Below, in pieces: positions 1 through 8,542 of a stretch of 42,514 bases of DNA; the first letter of the stretch is position 1; each line of letters opens with the position of its first letter. The translations under genes and the position numbers were made by a program. The notes below the pieces were generated by a model. It was not told the DNA's origin. It was given only the letters and a program-made list of their open reading frames with translations, and did not search any database. This DNA comes from CAZCZZ01 sp964503335 (GTDB lineage: Bacteria > Verrucomicrobiota > Kiritimatiellia > CAIVKH01), in the NCBI GenBank assembly GCA_964503335.1, contig CAZCZZ010000032.1:1-42514 (forward strand), read 5' to 3'.

Positions 1-46
1 AGGTAGCCGTGTAGAGCGGTCTTCATTTCGACATTATCATCTCATC

Positions 47-109
47 TTCCAACGTTCAGGCTCTGGGGCGCCCGGCTTCCGGGTGTCCCTCTGGAGCCGC
101 TTGTTGGGC
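47..109 (-). other. attC-like integron recombination site
   Basis: Read on the minus strand, the site opens with the R'' box GCCCAAC followed by AAG and closes with GTTGGAA (R'-like; consensus GTTRRRY). The 63 bases between the outer ends fold into one imperfect hairpin: GGCTC (59-63) pairs with GAGCC (94-98), and 65-75 pairs with 79-89 with two G-T wobbles. Bases 90-93 are left unpaired, as extrahelical bases are in attC sites. It lies 33 bases after the stop codon of the membrane-protein gene at 143-676, the normal place for attC in a gene cassette. The last base of GTTGGAA departs from the consensus Y. Confidence 0.72.
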
Positions 110-142
110 CGTTTATGCCCCTCGCTTCTCCTCGCTACATGG

Positions 143-676
143 TCAGTCCATAAACAGAAAACACGCAAATCCGCCCAAGTAGAAGTGAACCAATAATAGC
201 AGGCAGTTGAGAAGCCAAGTGTCACGCGAGATACGGGTGCGGCACCTCGCGAGCAATGATGGAAGGAAGTTCAGGAGTAGCAACCACAGTCCGGAGGTCA
301 TGTACGCCATGATAAATATTTCTTCAATAGTTTCGAGTCCATGGATATTCAGTGATAAGACCATCGCGACTAAAAGTGCAGCCGCCAGAAAGGTCATTTG
401 AATTGGCCTTGGGTTTGCTTGGTGAGTCGCTTTAAGACCCAGCAGGAAGTGGAATCCGTTGGCGCATAGCGCCGCGAGTATTAATGCCTGAGGGACCGTA
501 ATGCCCCATGTCATGAATCGAGGAAGGCTATCTCCGAACGGTGCCCCGCAACTAAAGCCCGGGGAGAACTCCGGATATATGATGTTCGTCCAGTTGAGGG
601 TCATGAATACAATCACGAGCGCGACCGAACCAAGCAACGCCACCGATGGAAAGGTGATATGGTTCTCGGATGTCAT
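143..676 (-). CDS. Cassette-borne polytopic membrane protein of unknown function
   Basis: This encodes a 177-residue hydrophobic protein with about four or five membrane segments (near residues 10-30, 58-80, 92-110, 118-145 and 152-175). I do not recognise the family. The start is the ATG at 674-676, preceded by AGAGGAAG at somewhat long spacing. The gene has an integron-cassette layout: GTTGGGC 23 bases before the start, an attC-like hairpin 33 bases after the stop, and a single ORF between. Its base composition looks more AT-rich than the housekeeping genes further on, which fits acquisition by transfer. Function is not inferred; the membrane topology is only a hydropathy reading. Confidence 0.68.
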   Translation of the reverse strand: MTSENHITFPSVALLGSVALVIVFMTLNWTNIIYPEFSPGFSCGAPFGDSLPRFMTWGITVPQALILAALCANGFHFLLGLKATHQANPRPIQMTFLAAALLVAMVLSLNIHGLETIEEIFIMAYMTSGLWLLLLNFLPSLLARCRTRISRDTWLLNCLLLLVHFYLGGFACFLFMD

Positions 677-698
677 TTTTTGATCTGATCTTCCTCTG

Positions 699-705
699 GC
701 CCAAC
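699..705 (-). other. Cassette 5' boundary (GTTGGGC core site)
   Basis: On the minus strand the heptamer GTTGGGC matches the GTTRRRY integron core. It is the exact reverse complement of the R'' box GCCCAAC in the attC-like site at 103-109, as expected when one cassette supplies both halves of its circular attC. Cleavage after the G would put the cassette at about 53-704 (652 bases). I see no convincing attI, full attC or integrase gene between here and 1257. Confidence 0.6.
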
Positions 706-1257
706 AGTATTGGTTTACCGGACCATAACTGCATTGCGTTTGGATTTTGACGGGTGTCGCACCTCAGTGCAATGCGATTGAGGGGTGCTTTGCTATTCTT
801 TGGATGGCAGTACGTTGTGGCGATCTGGCGGGTTGTGTTTGGGGCGTGAGGTAGGCTTTACGCGGTTTGCACGAGGTAGGCTTTTTGCGGCAGGGTTGTT
901 AAAGCGTTCTACACCGCTCCTCAGAAAGCCTACTTCGTCAATCCATGAACGATCGATCAGTAACGGAGTTTTGTGACCGGGATGGCGTCTTGAGGGTCGC
1001 GGTGCCTTTGCGAAGCGGGTTGTTCGTAGTCAGGCACGCCGCGAAGCAAGTGCCGTTGCTGGGGGGCGCGACTTGGGCGACGATGCCCGGCGTCGCGCAC
1101 TGCAAACGCTTGCGGCTTCCAATCGTTGGACATTCTCGACATGCCGATTTCCAAGGATTGGGAAAAGGCGCGCAGTGTCGCGGGCGGGCGACGCCCCGGC
1201 GAAATCCTGATGCTTGAAGATTGCGGGGAATAGGGCATCTTCGGCGGCTCGCGTTGC
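706..1257. other. Gene-free region with short inverted and direct repeats
   Basis: No ORF here looks like a protein. Visible structures: GCATTGC (731-737) with its complement GCAATGC (769-775); a 12-base direct repeat GAGGTAGGCTTT at 848-859 and 873-884, whose GTAGGCTTT part is complementary to AAAGCCTAC at 925-933; and two palindrome-like words, TTCCAATCGTTGGA (1117-1130) and a TTCCAAGGATTGGGAA word (1149-1164). The last two resemble the palindrome pair found inside nadE at 23331-23377. Confidence 0.6.
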
Positions 1258-2472
1258 ATGAAGAAACCATCTCTGATCGTCATCTTTCTGACCATCCTGC
1301 TCGATCTTGTCGGGTTCGGGATCGTTCTGCCTCTGCTGCCCATCTTTAGCCGCAACTACGGGGCGGACGGCTGGATGATCGGCGGGATCATGGCGGCGTA
1401 TTCGCTGATGCAGTTCATCTTCTCGCCGATCTGGGGCCGACTGTCCGACCGCATCGGCCGTCGCCCCGTCCTGCTCGCCAGCACTGCCATGGCGGTCGTG
1501 TCGTATGTGGTATTTGCCCTGGGAACTCGCCTAGAAGGCGGCTCCGCTCTGCTCGTCTTTTTCCTATCGCGCTCCCTCGCGGGCATCTGCGGCGCCAACA
1601 TTACAGTAGGCCAGGCCTATGTGGCCGACATCACGCCCATTGAGAAGCGTTCGCGCAGCATGGGTCTGATCGGCATGGCCTTCGGCCTCGGGTTCATCAT
1701 CGGCCCCGCCATCGGCGCCGTCAGTGTCACGCATTTCGGTGTCGCCGGGCCCGGTTGGGTTGCGGCGTCGATGTGCCTGATCAACCTCGTCCTCGCCAGC
1801 ATCTTCCTCAAGGAAAGCTGGACCCCGGCGGCGGAACACGTCGAGCAGCGGCCACGGTTCAAGCAGTGGGCCCACACACTGGGCAAACCGGCACAAGCGA
1901 CCCTTATCGGCGTCTATTTCCTCGCCACCTTCTGCTTTGCGACGTTTGAGACGACGCTCGGACTCATCGTCGGCCTCAATTTCGGCCTCGATGTCAAAGG
2001 AACCCACGACGCGCAGGTGATCGGATACCTTTTCGCCTTCAGCGGCATCATCGGGGCGATCGCGCAGGGCGGATTGATCGGGCGTTTGGTGGATGCGCTC
2101 GGCGAACCGAAGGTGATCGCCCTGAGCATGATCCTCGTGGCCGTGGCGCTCGCGCCCATCCCCTTCATCACGACCTGGCCACCGCTGCTCGTGGCGCTGG
2201 CGCTTCTCGCGATCGGCTCCAGCCTCACGCGCCCCCCGGTCTTCGGCATGCTCTCCATGCTAACATCGCGGGATGAGCAGGGCGCAACATTAGGTGTAGC
2301 CCAAAGCGCCGGCAGCTTCGCCCGCATCCTCGGTCCCCTTTTCGCAGGCACCGTCTTCCAGCACCACCCCTCCTACCCCTTTGTTGTCAGCAGTATCCTG
2401 TCCCTTGTAACCGGCATCCTCACCGCGCGATACCTGCTCAAACATACGCCGGTACGTCCCCCTCGCTCCTAA
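1258..2472 (+). CDS. MFS drug/solute exporter (DHA1/TetA-like)
   Basis: This is a 404-residue, 12-helix major facilitator. The signature loop between TM2 and TM3, GRLSDRIGRRPVLL (about residues 60-73), is the motif A of proton-coupled antiporters of the DHA1/TetA type. A small-residue-rich TM4/TM5 segment (GLGFIIGPAIG) matches antiporter motif C. Length and layout are normal for TetA-like or multidrug exporters, but the substrate cannot be read from sequence. There is no good ribosome-binding site before the ATG at 1258; the N-terminus MKKPSLIVIFLTILLDLVGFG fits the family start. The stop codon is the first TAA of a hexamer repeat array that separates it from the convergent rmlD-like gene. 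Confidence 0.9.
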   Translation: MKKPSLIVIFLTILLDLVGFGIVLPLLPIFSRNYGADGWMIGGIMAAYSLMQFIFSPIWGRLSDRIGRRPVLLASTAMAVVSYVVFALGTRLEGGSALLVFFLSRSLAGICGANITVGQAYVADITPIEKRSRSMGLIGMAFGLGFIIGPAIGAVSVTHFGVAGPGWVAASMCLINLVLASIFLKESWTPAAEHVEQRPRFKQWAHTLGKPAQATLIGVYFLATFCFATFETTLGLIVGLNFGLDVKGTHDAQVIGYLFAFSGIIGAIAQGGLIGRLVDALGEPKVIALSMILVAVALAPIPFITTWPPLLVALALLAIGSSLTRPPVFGMLSMLTSRDEQGATLGVAQSAGSFARILGPLFAGTVFQHHPSYPFVVSSILSLVTGILTARYLLKHTPVRPPRS

Positions 2473-2579
2473 TCGTAATCATAATCATAATCTTCGGCTC
2501 ATCCGAATCCGAAAATCAGGCTCCGGACTCCGGAGGAGAAGATGATTAAGATTAAGATTAAGATTACGATTACGATTAA
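2470..2579. repeat. Hexamer-repeat inverted structure between convergent genes (probable bidirectional terminator)
   Basis: The left arm has four TAATCN units (2470-2493). The right arm has six GATTAA/GATTAC units (2544-2579), largely complementary to it. Between them lie TTCGG-CTCAT-CCGAA and the palindrome CTCCGGACTCCGGAG. The MFS stop codon is the first TAA of the left arm, and the rmlD-like gene ends 22 bases past the right arm. The structure could end transcription from both sides. Confidence 0.65.
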
Positions 2580-2601
2580 GAACGGAGACAGACGAGCCGG
2601 C

Positions 2602-3465
2602 TCAGAACTTCGCCAGGGGCTCTTCCTTGAGGTAGTCATCGAGGCCTTCCTGCCAACTGGGCATCGTGTGTCCGGTCCACGACGTGTAGAGGAAGGTGTC
2701 GAGGATGGAGAAGGCGGGGCGGAGGGCCGGGTAGTTCAGCTCGGCCGTCGAGCGCGGGAGGACGCTCACCTTCGCGCCGACGCGTTCGACGATGGCCTTC
2801 GCGAAGTCGAACCAGGAACAACCGCCGGAGCAGGCAACATGCACGATGCCCTCCCGATCGACGGGCATGAGGCGCAGGAGCGCGGCGGCCAGATGCTTTG
2901 TGTAGGTGGGCGATGACACCTGGTCGTTGACGACCCGCAACTCGGTCTTGCCCTGATGGAGCTGTCCGAGGATGGCTTTGACGAAATTGCGTCCATTAAG
3001 CCCATAGAGCGATTGGGTGCGGACGATGATGCAGCGCGCTTTCCCGGACCAGGGCGCGGAAAGGACCTCCTTTTCGCCCTCCAGCTTGGTCACGCCGTAG
3101 TAGTTCAGGGGGTCAACAGGATCGGACTCGACATAGGGCGATCCTTTTCGGCCGTTGTAGACATAGTCCGTGCTGATGTGGATGAGTTTAACCCCTCTTG
3201 CGGCGCAGGCCCTAGCCAGGATGCCGGCACCTGTGGAATTGATCCGATGGGACAGTTCCCGTTCTTTTTCCGCGTCGTCCACTCTTGTAAAAGCTGCACA
3301 ATTAAGAACGATTTCGGCCCCCCGGATCCCCTCCGCAACCTGATCCTTGTTGCATAGGTCGAACTCCGGTAGATCGAGAATTTTCACCTGTAGGCCAGTT
3401 TGTGATGCTGCCGTGACGAAATCCGTTCCCAGCATCCCTTTTCCCCCGACCAGCATCACTTTCAT
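2602..3465 (-). CDS. dTDP-4-dehydrorhamnose reductase-like SDR protein (RmlD family)
   Basis: This is a 287-residue extended-SDR NAD(P)H-dependent reductase of the RmlD type, which catalyses the last step of dTDP-L-rhamnose synthesis or a similar sugar-nucleotide reduction. The Rossmann glycine motif GGKGMLG is at residues 7-13, STD at 98-100, and the catalytic Y-x3-K at Y123/K127 (YGVTK). Length matches RmlD. I chose the ATG at 3463-3465 rather than the upstream one at 3501: it is preceded by GGGGGA at 5-base spacing, and residue 1 then begins directly at the beta strand KVMLVGG. No rmlABC partners lie next to it, so the substrate is inferred from the family only. Confidence 0.85.
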   Translation of the reverse strand: MKVMLVGGKGMLGTDFVTAASQTGLQVKILDLPEFDLCNKDQVAEGIRGAEIVLNCAAFTRVDDAEKERELSHRINSTGAGILARACAARGVKLIHISTDYVYNGRKGSPYVESDPVDPLNYYGVTKLEGEKEVLSAPWSGKARCIIVRTQSLYGLNGRNFVKAILGQLHQGKTELRVVNDQVSSPTYTKHLAAALLRLMPVDREGIVHVACSGGCSWFDFAKAIVERVGAKVSVLPRSTAELNYPALRPAFSILDTFLYTSWTGHTMPSWQEGLDDYLKEEPLAKF

Positions 3466-3699
3466 GAAAATCCCCCGTAAAATAGGTTGATCGATTCCCA
3501 AATCTTCGCCAATTTAGACGTAGTGCATCGCCCAAGAAAGCTTGAAAGAGTTTTCATGAGGCGAAATCTCACAATTGAGAAGTTGCGATTTTAGCGAGGG
3601 GGAAGCTGTGGCGATTCAGGTAGTCACATCTTTTTGGAGCTGTAAACGGGGATTAGCACAAGACTTGCTCGTTAGGAGCGCGACGGATTCATCGACTCC

Positions 3700-4725
3700 A
3701 TGCTAGCCGCTTTCAACAAAACTTCTGCGCGAAAAGGCCCTCAGGAATTGATGGGGGTCGATATGGGTGCGTCGGGCATGAAAGTGGTACGCATCCGCAA
3801 GACCGATGCGGGGATGATGCTTATGGCGGCAGATGTCCTGCCGGCGTTTACATTGGGTTCAGCGGTGGGTGGTGACGGTGTTCAGCCGACGGTACCGCCC
3901 TTCCCCAAGACACTTTTGACAAACTATGCCGCGGTCGCGTACTCGACGGAGAAATCCGTGGTGCGTGTTGTGACCCTGCCCGGTCCGGCTGATTCGCCAG
4001 AGGATACGGAGAAGTCGATCCGCGAGAACCTGGGCCTCGATTCATCGTATCGCGTTTCCTTCGCGCCGACCCCTGGCAAGCCGAAGGAAACGAAGCTGGT
4101 GACGGTCGCGATCCCGGAAACTGACATTGCCGCGCTCCTGACCGCATTTTCATCAGGTCCACCTGCGGCGTATTCGCTGGAAATATCGGGCGTCGTTTCG
4201 TTGAACGCGTGCCTGATGGGTCCGGCCGCCGCGCATCCTGGCGATGCGATATGCGCTTTGGATTGCGGCGCGCGGACGACGATGATGGCGATTTTCAACA
4301 AGGGCGGTCTCGTGCTGACGCGCAAGCTGGATGTCGGCGGCGAAGCGGTCCTGACCAGCATCCAGAAGCAGCTCGGTGTCGATCGCGCGATGGCGGAGAG
4401 CATCCTTTCCCAGGGCGCCATTGATGTTTCGCAGTCTGTCCGCAGCGTGATCGAGCCCTTCCTCCGCCAGGTCACGATTTCGCGCGACTACGTGGAGCGC
4501 CAGGAGAACTGTAGGATATCAACCCTTTACCTGTCCGGCGGCATGAGCCTTTCCGCCAGTTGGAACGATGAGGTTATGCGAGCGACCGGTATGGAAGCCC
4601 GCATCTGGAATCCCTTTGAGAACGTGCAGATCGTGCAGGGTGCGATTCCCGAGCGGCTGCAGGGGCAGGAACCGAGGTTTGCCGCTGCGATGGGCGCAGC
4701 AGTCGGAGCCTTGAACGCCACATGA
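3700..4725 (+). CDS. pilM: Type IV pilus assembly protein PilM (actin-like)
   Basis: This is a 341-residue cytoplasmic actin-like ATPase fold protein that binds the N-terminus of PilN and docks the inner-membrane pilus platform. The phosphate-1 motif GVDMGASGMKVV is at residues 19-30, CALDCGARTT gives the second phosphate-binding strand, and LSGGMS near 278 is the adenosine motif. It opens the operon pilM-pilN-pilO-pilP-like-secretin, and its stop overlaps pilN (ATGA). The ATG at 3700 has no useful ribosome-binding site. An in-frame ATG at 3751, preceded by CAGGA at good spacing, is a plausible alternative that would start right at the phosphate-1 strand. Confidence 0.88.
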   Translation: MLAAFNKTSARKGPQELMGVDMGASGMKVVRIRKTDAGMMLMAADVLPAFTLGSAVGGDGVQPTVPPFPKTLLTNYAAVAYSTEKSVVRVVTLPGPADSPEDTEKSIRENLGLDSSYRVSFAPTPGKPKETKLVTVAIPETDIAALLTAFSSGPPAAYSLEISGVVSLNACLMGPAAAHPGDAICALDCGARTTMMAIFNKGGLVLTRKLDVGGEAVLTSIQKQLGVDRAMAESILSQGAIDVSQSVRSVIEPFLRQVTISRDYVERQENCRISTLYLSGGMSLSASWNDEVMRATGMEARIWNPFENVQIVQGAIPERLQGQEPRFAAAMGAAVGALNAT

Positions 4726-5438
4726 GCCTTCGCGTCAACCTCCTGAAGCCTGAGGAGCTGCGGTACCAGGGACCGGTAAGCCGCCAGTTCATCATCACGC
4801 TGGTGGGCTCGGCGCTGGCCCTGATTTTCGTTCTCGGCATCCTGGTCACGATCCAGCGGCAATACGCCCTGAGCAAGAACCTCTCGTGGGCGCGAGAGGA
4901 ATGGATAAAGGTGGAACCCCGGTACAAGAAGGATCAGGCCGAGCAGCAGAAGATGTTCGACAACGAAGCGCTGCTCAAGGAGCTGAACCTCTGGGGGAGC
5001 ACGCGACTGCAGTGGGGTTCCCTCCTGGTTGAGCTGCAGGCCATCGTTCCACCGACAATCCAGCTTACACGCATGGCCGTGCGCTCCGAATGGGTGTTCA
5101 AGAAGCCGCCGGCGGCCGCTGCCGCCGCGGAACCAGCCCCGGAAGCTGCAAAGGGTGAGAACGCCACGGCGACTGCGGAGCCGCCGCCTGCACCGGCGGC
5201 CACGCCAGCGCGCAAGGTGGAAGTGACGCTAGAAGGCCGCGCTGCGGGCGAATTGGCCGATGAAGTCGTGGTGCAGTTCGTGAAAAGCTTCCGTGACGCG
5301 CCCGCCTACCAGCCCTTGTTTGAAGCCGTGAAGCTGCAGCGCATGCTGCGAGACACGGCGGGTAAGGATACCGAGGACAAGCTTGCGGACCGCATCTTTG
5401 AGATTCACGGCCAGTTCTTCGAGAGGGAACTGAAATGA
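4722..5438 (+). CDS. pilN: Type IV pilus assembly protein PilN-like
   Basis: This is a 238-residue bitopic inner-membrane protein: a short cytoplasmic N-terminus (SLRVNLL, the PilM-binding motif type INLL), one membrane helix at about residues 24-44, then a periplasmic coiled coil and a ferredoxin-like fold. An Ala/Pro-rich linker at about 125-165 interrupts the periplasmic part and is longer than in classical PilN. The start ATG overlaps the pilM stop by four bases and the stop overlaps pilO in the same way, so translation is probably coupled. Position and motif support the call; overall PilN sequence conservation is low. Confidence 0.82.
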   Translation: MSLRVNLLKPEELRYQGPVSRQFIITLVGSALALIFVLGILVTIQRQYALSKNLSWAREEWIKVEPRYKKDQAEQQKMFDNEALLKELNLWGSTRLQWGSLLVELQAIVPPTIQLTRMAVRSEWVFKKPPAAAAAAEPAPEAAKGENATATAEPPPAPAATPARKVEVTLEGRAAGELADEVVVQFVKSFRDAPAYQPLFEAVKLQRMLRDTAGKDTEDKLADRIFEIHGQFFERELK

Positions 5439-6061
5439 AGTGGGAGTCCATGAACCAGCAGCAGAAGCAGAAGGTCATCCTCGGGGTGATCCTCGGCATC
5501 GGCTGCCTTGTGGCGTTGAAGCAGTTCGTGCTGACTCCCTTCCTGAACAAGCGCGCGGCGAACCGCGAAGAGTACGAAACGCTGAAGAGCAAGCTGGACA
5601 AGGCCGCGACGGCAGCGAAAAATGAATTCGTTCTTTCCGAAAAGCTTGAGGCATCTACGAAAGAGCTGCTGAACATCGCGAATGAACTGGTGCCTTCGTC
5701 GGACAACCCGCTTTCGTGGGTCACGCGGAAGCTCTATGCCCAGGCACGCCTTGTGGGGGTCGATATCGAGTCGGTCTCTGAAGCGGACGGCGGGTTGCAG
5801 ACCTTCGAGCTCAAGGAGCAGGCGCAGCGCGCCTTCAAACCCTACGGGGTGCGCCTGATGACCCAATGCACGTACGCGCAACTGGTCAATCTCGTCCGCC
5901 TGCTCGAGGACAACAACCCCTACCTCTCGGTCTCCGGCATCAACATCTCATCCCAGTTGGGCAGCGCCAACCGGCACCAAGTGACCATCCTCGTGGAATG
6001 GCCCTTCTGGAAGGACCCCGCGCGGACGATGGGATTCAAGGCAGAGGAGGAAGATGAATAA
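5435..6061 (+). CDS. pilO: Type IV pilus assembly protein PilO-like
   Basis: This is a 208-residue bitopic protein with a membrane helix at about residues 14-34, a coiled coil (about 38-85) and a C-terminal ferredoxin-like domain. This is the PilO/GspM architecture, forming heterodimers with PilN to align the inner-membrane platform. It overlaps pilN by ATGA and pilP-like by eight bases. The assignment rests on size, topology and operon position more than on conserved residues. Confidence 0.8.
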   Translation: MKWESMNQQQKQKVILGVILGIGCLVALKQFVLTPFLNKRAANREEYETLKSKLDKAATAAKNEFVLSEKLEASTKELLNIANELVPSSDNPLSWVTRKLYAQARLVGVDIESVSEADGGLQTFELKEQAQRAFKPYGVRLMTQCTYAQLVNLVRLLEDNNPYLSVSGINISSQLGSANRHQVTILVEWPFWKDPARTMGFKAEEEDE

Positions 6062-6455
6062 ACCTCTCCACCTTCTCGCCGCTCTCCTCGTGGTCGGCAC
6101 TGCTCATGCTTCTACCAATGCGGTGATCGATCCGTCTACATTGCGCGACCCCTTCTGGCCCGTCGGTTTCACGCCCCAGGTCACGACGGCGTCGGTCATC
6201 CCCGGCGAGCCGGCCGAGGAAGTCGCCAAGGCCGGCCTTCAATTCCAGAACCTCACGGAGGAGCAGCAGGCGTTCTTCCGCAGCAAGCTCCGGGTCAGCG
6301 GCTTCATGCGCTCCGGCTCCGGGTATCTGGCCCGGATCAACGACCAGCTTGTCGGATCAGGCGATTCTGTGACGGTTGACTATGAAGGACAGAGCTTCGC
6401 GTTCCAGGTCCGGACGATCTCGAAGGACTCGGTTCAGCTGGAGCCCAAGAAGTAG
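6054..6455 (+). CDS. PilP-like small periplasmic pilus/secretion protein
   Basis: This is a 133-residue protein with a signal peptide (about 1-19, ending THA-S), an unstructured segment containing DPFWPVG, and a small beta domain (SKLRVSGFMRSGSGYLARINDQLVG onward) resembling the homology region of PilP/GspC that touches the secretin. It lacks the lipobox typical of PilP, so it is only PilP-like. It starts inside the end of pilO (eight-base overlap) and is followed 39 bases later by the secretin gene. Confidence 0.7.
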   Translation: MNKPLHLLAALLVVGTAHASTNAVIDPSTLRDPFWPVGFTPQVTTASVIPGEPAEEVAKAGLQFQNLTEEQQAFFRSKLRVSGFMRSGSGYLARINDQLVGSGDSVTVDYEGQSFAFQVRTISKDSVQLEPKK

Positions 6456-6494
6456 GGTTTGATTGGTGATTGAGGAAAATAAAAGGAGTGCAGC

Positions 6495-8483
6495 ATGAAG
6501 ACGTTCGTACGCGTGTTGAGCTTGTTGGCTCTCTGGGTGGCCGTATTCGCCGCCCCGTTGGCCATTTCGCAGATGATCGAACCGGCCCCGTCCACCCCCT
6601 CCGAGCCTGAAGCTGTTCCGGCCCTGAACCAGGAGCCGGCCGCAGAGGCCGCCGCACCCGTGGTCGAGGCCGCGGAAGAGGTCGCCGTCGCGGAGGAACC
6701 GCTGGTGGAACCGGACATGAGCGATGTGGCGGAAGTGCCGGAAGAGGCCGCTCCCGTGCTGGAAGTCCCGACGGAGGACGAGGAGGCCGATGGTGTCTCC
6801 GTCTCGACCGATGAGGGCGAAGGCCAGGGCGAGCGCATCAGCGTCACGCTGGACAATGTCCCGCTGCAGGACGTCGTCCGCATGTTCACACGCATCTCGG
6901 GCGCCAACATCGTCGCCGGCACCAACCTCACCGGCAACGTCACGGTGAACCTGCAGGATGTCGAATGGGAGCCCGCGCTTCGCGTCATCCTGGATTCCGC
7001 CGGCATGGCGCTGATCGAGAAGAGCCCGACCATCTTCATGATCGTCTCGAAGAACGAACTGGAGTCCGAGCCGGTCGTCTCCGAGACGATCTTCCTCAAC
7101 TATACGTCGGTGAGCAACGTCCTCCCCGTCGTCAACAGCATGCTCGTCAGCTCCAACGCCTCCGCCGTCGGGTTCCCCGGCGCCAACGCCGTCATCGTGA
7201 AGGAAACGATCTCCCGGCAGAAGCTGATCAAGGAAGTGGTCACGAAGATCGACAAGCCCCGCGAGCAGGTGCTGATCGAGGCCAAGTTCGTCGAGTTGAA
7301 CGACGAGGCCATCAAGAACATCGGTATCAACTGGCAGGTCCTCCAGGGCTACACGGTCGGTATCCAGTCGCCGCAGATGTCGTACTCGCGCACGGAGATC
7401 GACAGCGGTGGACATGACAAGGAGACGATCAACCGCGATCTGCGGCAGGATGCGCAGGCCAACCTGTCCAACCAGTCCTCCCTGTCGCAGAACAACGCCA
7501 ACAGCCAGAGCGGCTTCAACTCATCCGCCGGATCGAGCACATCCAGCGGCTCCGGCGTTCCCCCGACCGTGACCGACAGCACGTCGGACAGCGCCTTCAA
7601 CAGCGCCAACCGGTCCAAGGTTTCAGAGAGCCTCCGTTCGTCCCAGACCATCAACGTGGGCGGTCGCAACTTCACAACCATTGACGCGGAAACAGGTGCC
7701 CTGGAAACCGTGCCGAAATACGACCAGACCATCACGGACACGATCCTGAACTCGGTCGAGACGATCAAGGCCACGACGGCGATCCTCAGCGCCGACCAGT
7801 TTGCCCTCACCCTCAGCGCTCTTAAGGAAGACACCGGCGTGACTGTCGTGTCCGACCCGAAGGTCGTGGTGGCGAATGGTGAAACGGCGACGATCCATGT
7901 CGGCGAACAGCGCCCGAACATCCGCGCACTCCCCCAGGGCACGCAGACGATCACCTACTCGTATGAACTGGACCAGTCCCGCCCGTTCATCGACCTCGGC
8001 GTGAAGATCAACGTTACGCCCACAATCAACAACGAGACCAATATCTCGGTCCGCATCGTCCCCGAACTGACCCGTGAAATCGGCCAGATTGAACCGACGC
8101 CCGGCCAGACGTTCCCGATCCTGAGCACGACGCGCGTCGTGACCGACTTCTCGCTGGAAAGCGGGAAGACGGTGGCCATCGGCGGCTTGACCCGCACCGG
8201 CGACTCCGAGCGCGTCGTCAAGATCCCGGTCCTTGGCGACATTCCGATCATCGGCACGTACCTGTTCCGTCACACGAGCCGTGAGAAGAGCCAGAGCGAG
8301 GTCATCATCTTCGTCACGATGTCCATGGCGAAGCCGAGCACGCTCCAGCAGACCTCCGGCATCCCCGAGGACGGCGAACTCATCCACCGCCATCTTGCCC
8401 GCAAGGCCGAGAAGGCGCTCAAGGCTGAACAGACCAAAGCGAAAGAGAGCAAGAAGAAGACTCAGACGCCCCGCTCCAACTAA
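6495..8483 (+). CDS. pilQ: Secretin (PilQ/GspD family outer-membrane channel)
   Basis: This is a 662-residue secretin forming the outer-membrane gate for a type IV pilus or type II-like system. Parts in order: signal peptide (1-25); acidic Ala/Pro-rich linker (about 26-110); STN-type domain (112-170, ISVTLDNVPLQDVVR); N1-like domains to about 260 (VLIEAKFVELN); a Ser/Asn/Gln-rich insert (about 313-375); and the secretin domain (about 430-630) with VGEQRP and the closing KTVAIGGLTR...PVLGDIPIIGTYLFR. A Lys-rich tail ends the protein. No AMIN domains are visible, unlike proteobacterial PilQ. The start is backed by AAAAGGAG eight bases upstream. It is last in the pilM operon, followed by a stable hairpin. 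Confidence 0.9.
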   Translation: MKTFVRVLSLLALWVAVFAAPLAISQMIEPAPSTPSEPEAVPALNQEPAAEAAAPVVEAAEEVAVAEEPLVEPDMSDVAEVPEEAAPVLEVPTEDEEADGVSVSTDEGEGQGERISVTLDNVPLQDVVRMFTRISGANIVAGTNLTGNVTVNLQDVEWEPALRVILDSAGMALIEKSPTIFMIVSKNELESEPVVSETIFLNYTSVSNVLPVVNSMLVSSNASAVGFPGANAVIVKETISRQKLIKEVVTKIDKPREQVLIEAKFVELNDEAIKNIGINWQVLQGYTVGIQSPQMSYSRTEIDSGGHDKETINRDLRQDAQANLSNQSSLSQNNANSQSGFNSSAGSSTSSGSGVPPTVTDSTSDSAFNSANRSKVSESLRSSQTINVGGRNFTTIDAETGALETVPKYDQTITDTILNSVETIKATTAILSADQFALTLSALKEDTGVTVVSDPKVVVANGETATIHVGEQRPNIRALPQGTQTITYSYELDQSRPFIDLGVKINVTPTINNETNISVRIVPELTREIGQIEPTPGQTFPILSTTRVVTDFSLESGKTVAIGGLTRTGDSERVVKIPVLGDIPIIGTYLFRHTSREKSQSEVIIFVTMSMAKPSTLQQTSGIPEDGELIHRHLARKAEKALKAEQTKAKESKKKTQTPRSN

Positions 8484-8542
8484 TTACGCGACGGCAGAAG
8501 TTACCAGCGATGTGACGGTTGTGCGTGCAGTAGTCCGTTCAG

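Noticed and set aside
945..1217. 90-codon ORF before the MFS gene
   Set aside because: Arg-rich, no domain or start signal, and it contains the TTCCAA palindromes; treated as repeat-rich intergenic DNA.
6357..7415. 352-codon open frame on the minus strand
   Set aside because: Antisense to the secretin gene; no signal, domain or ribosome-binding site.
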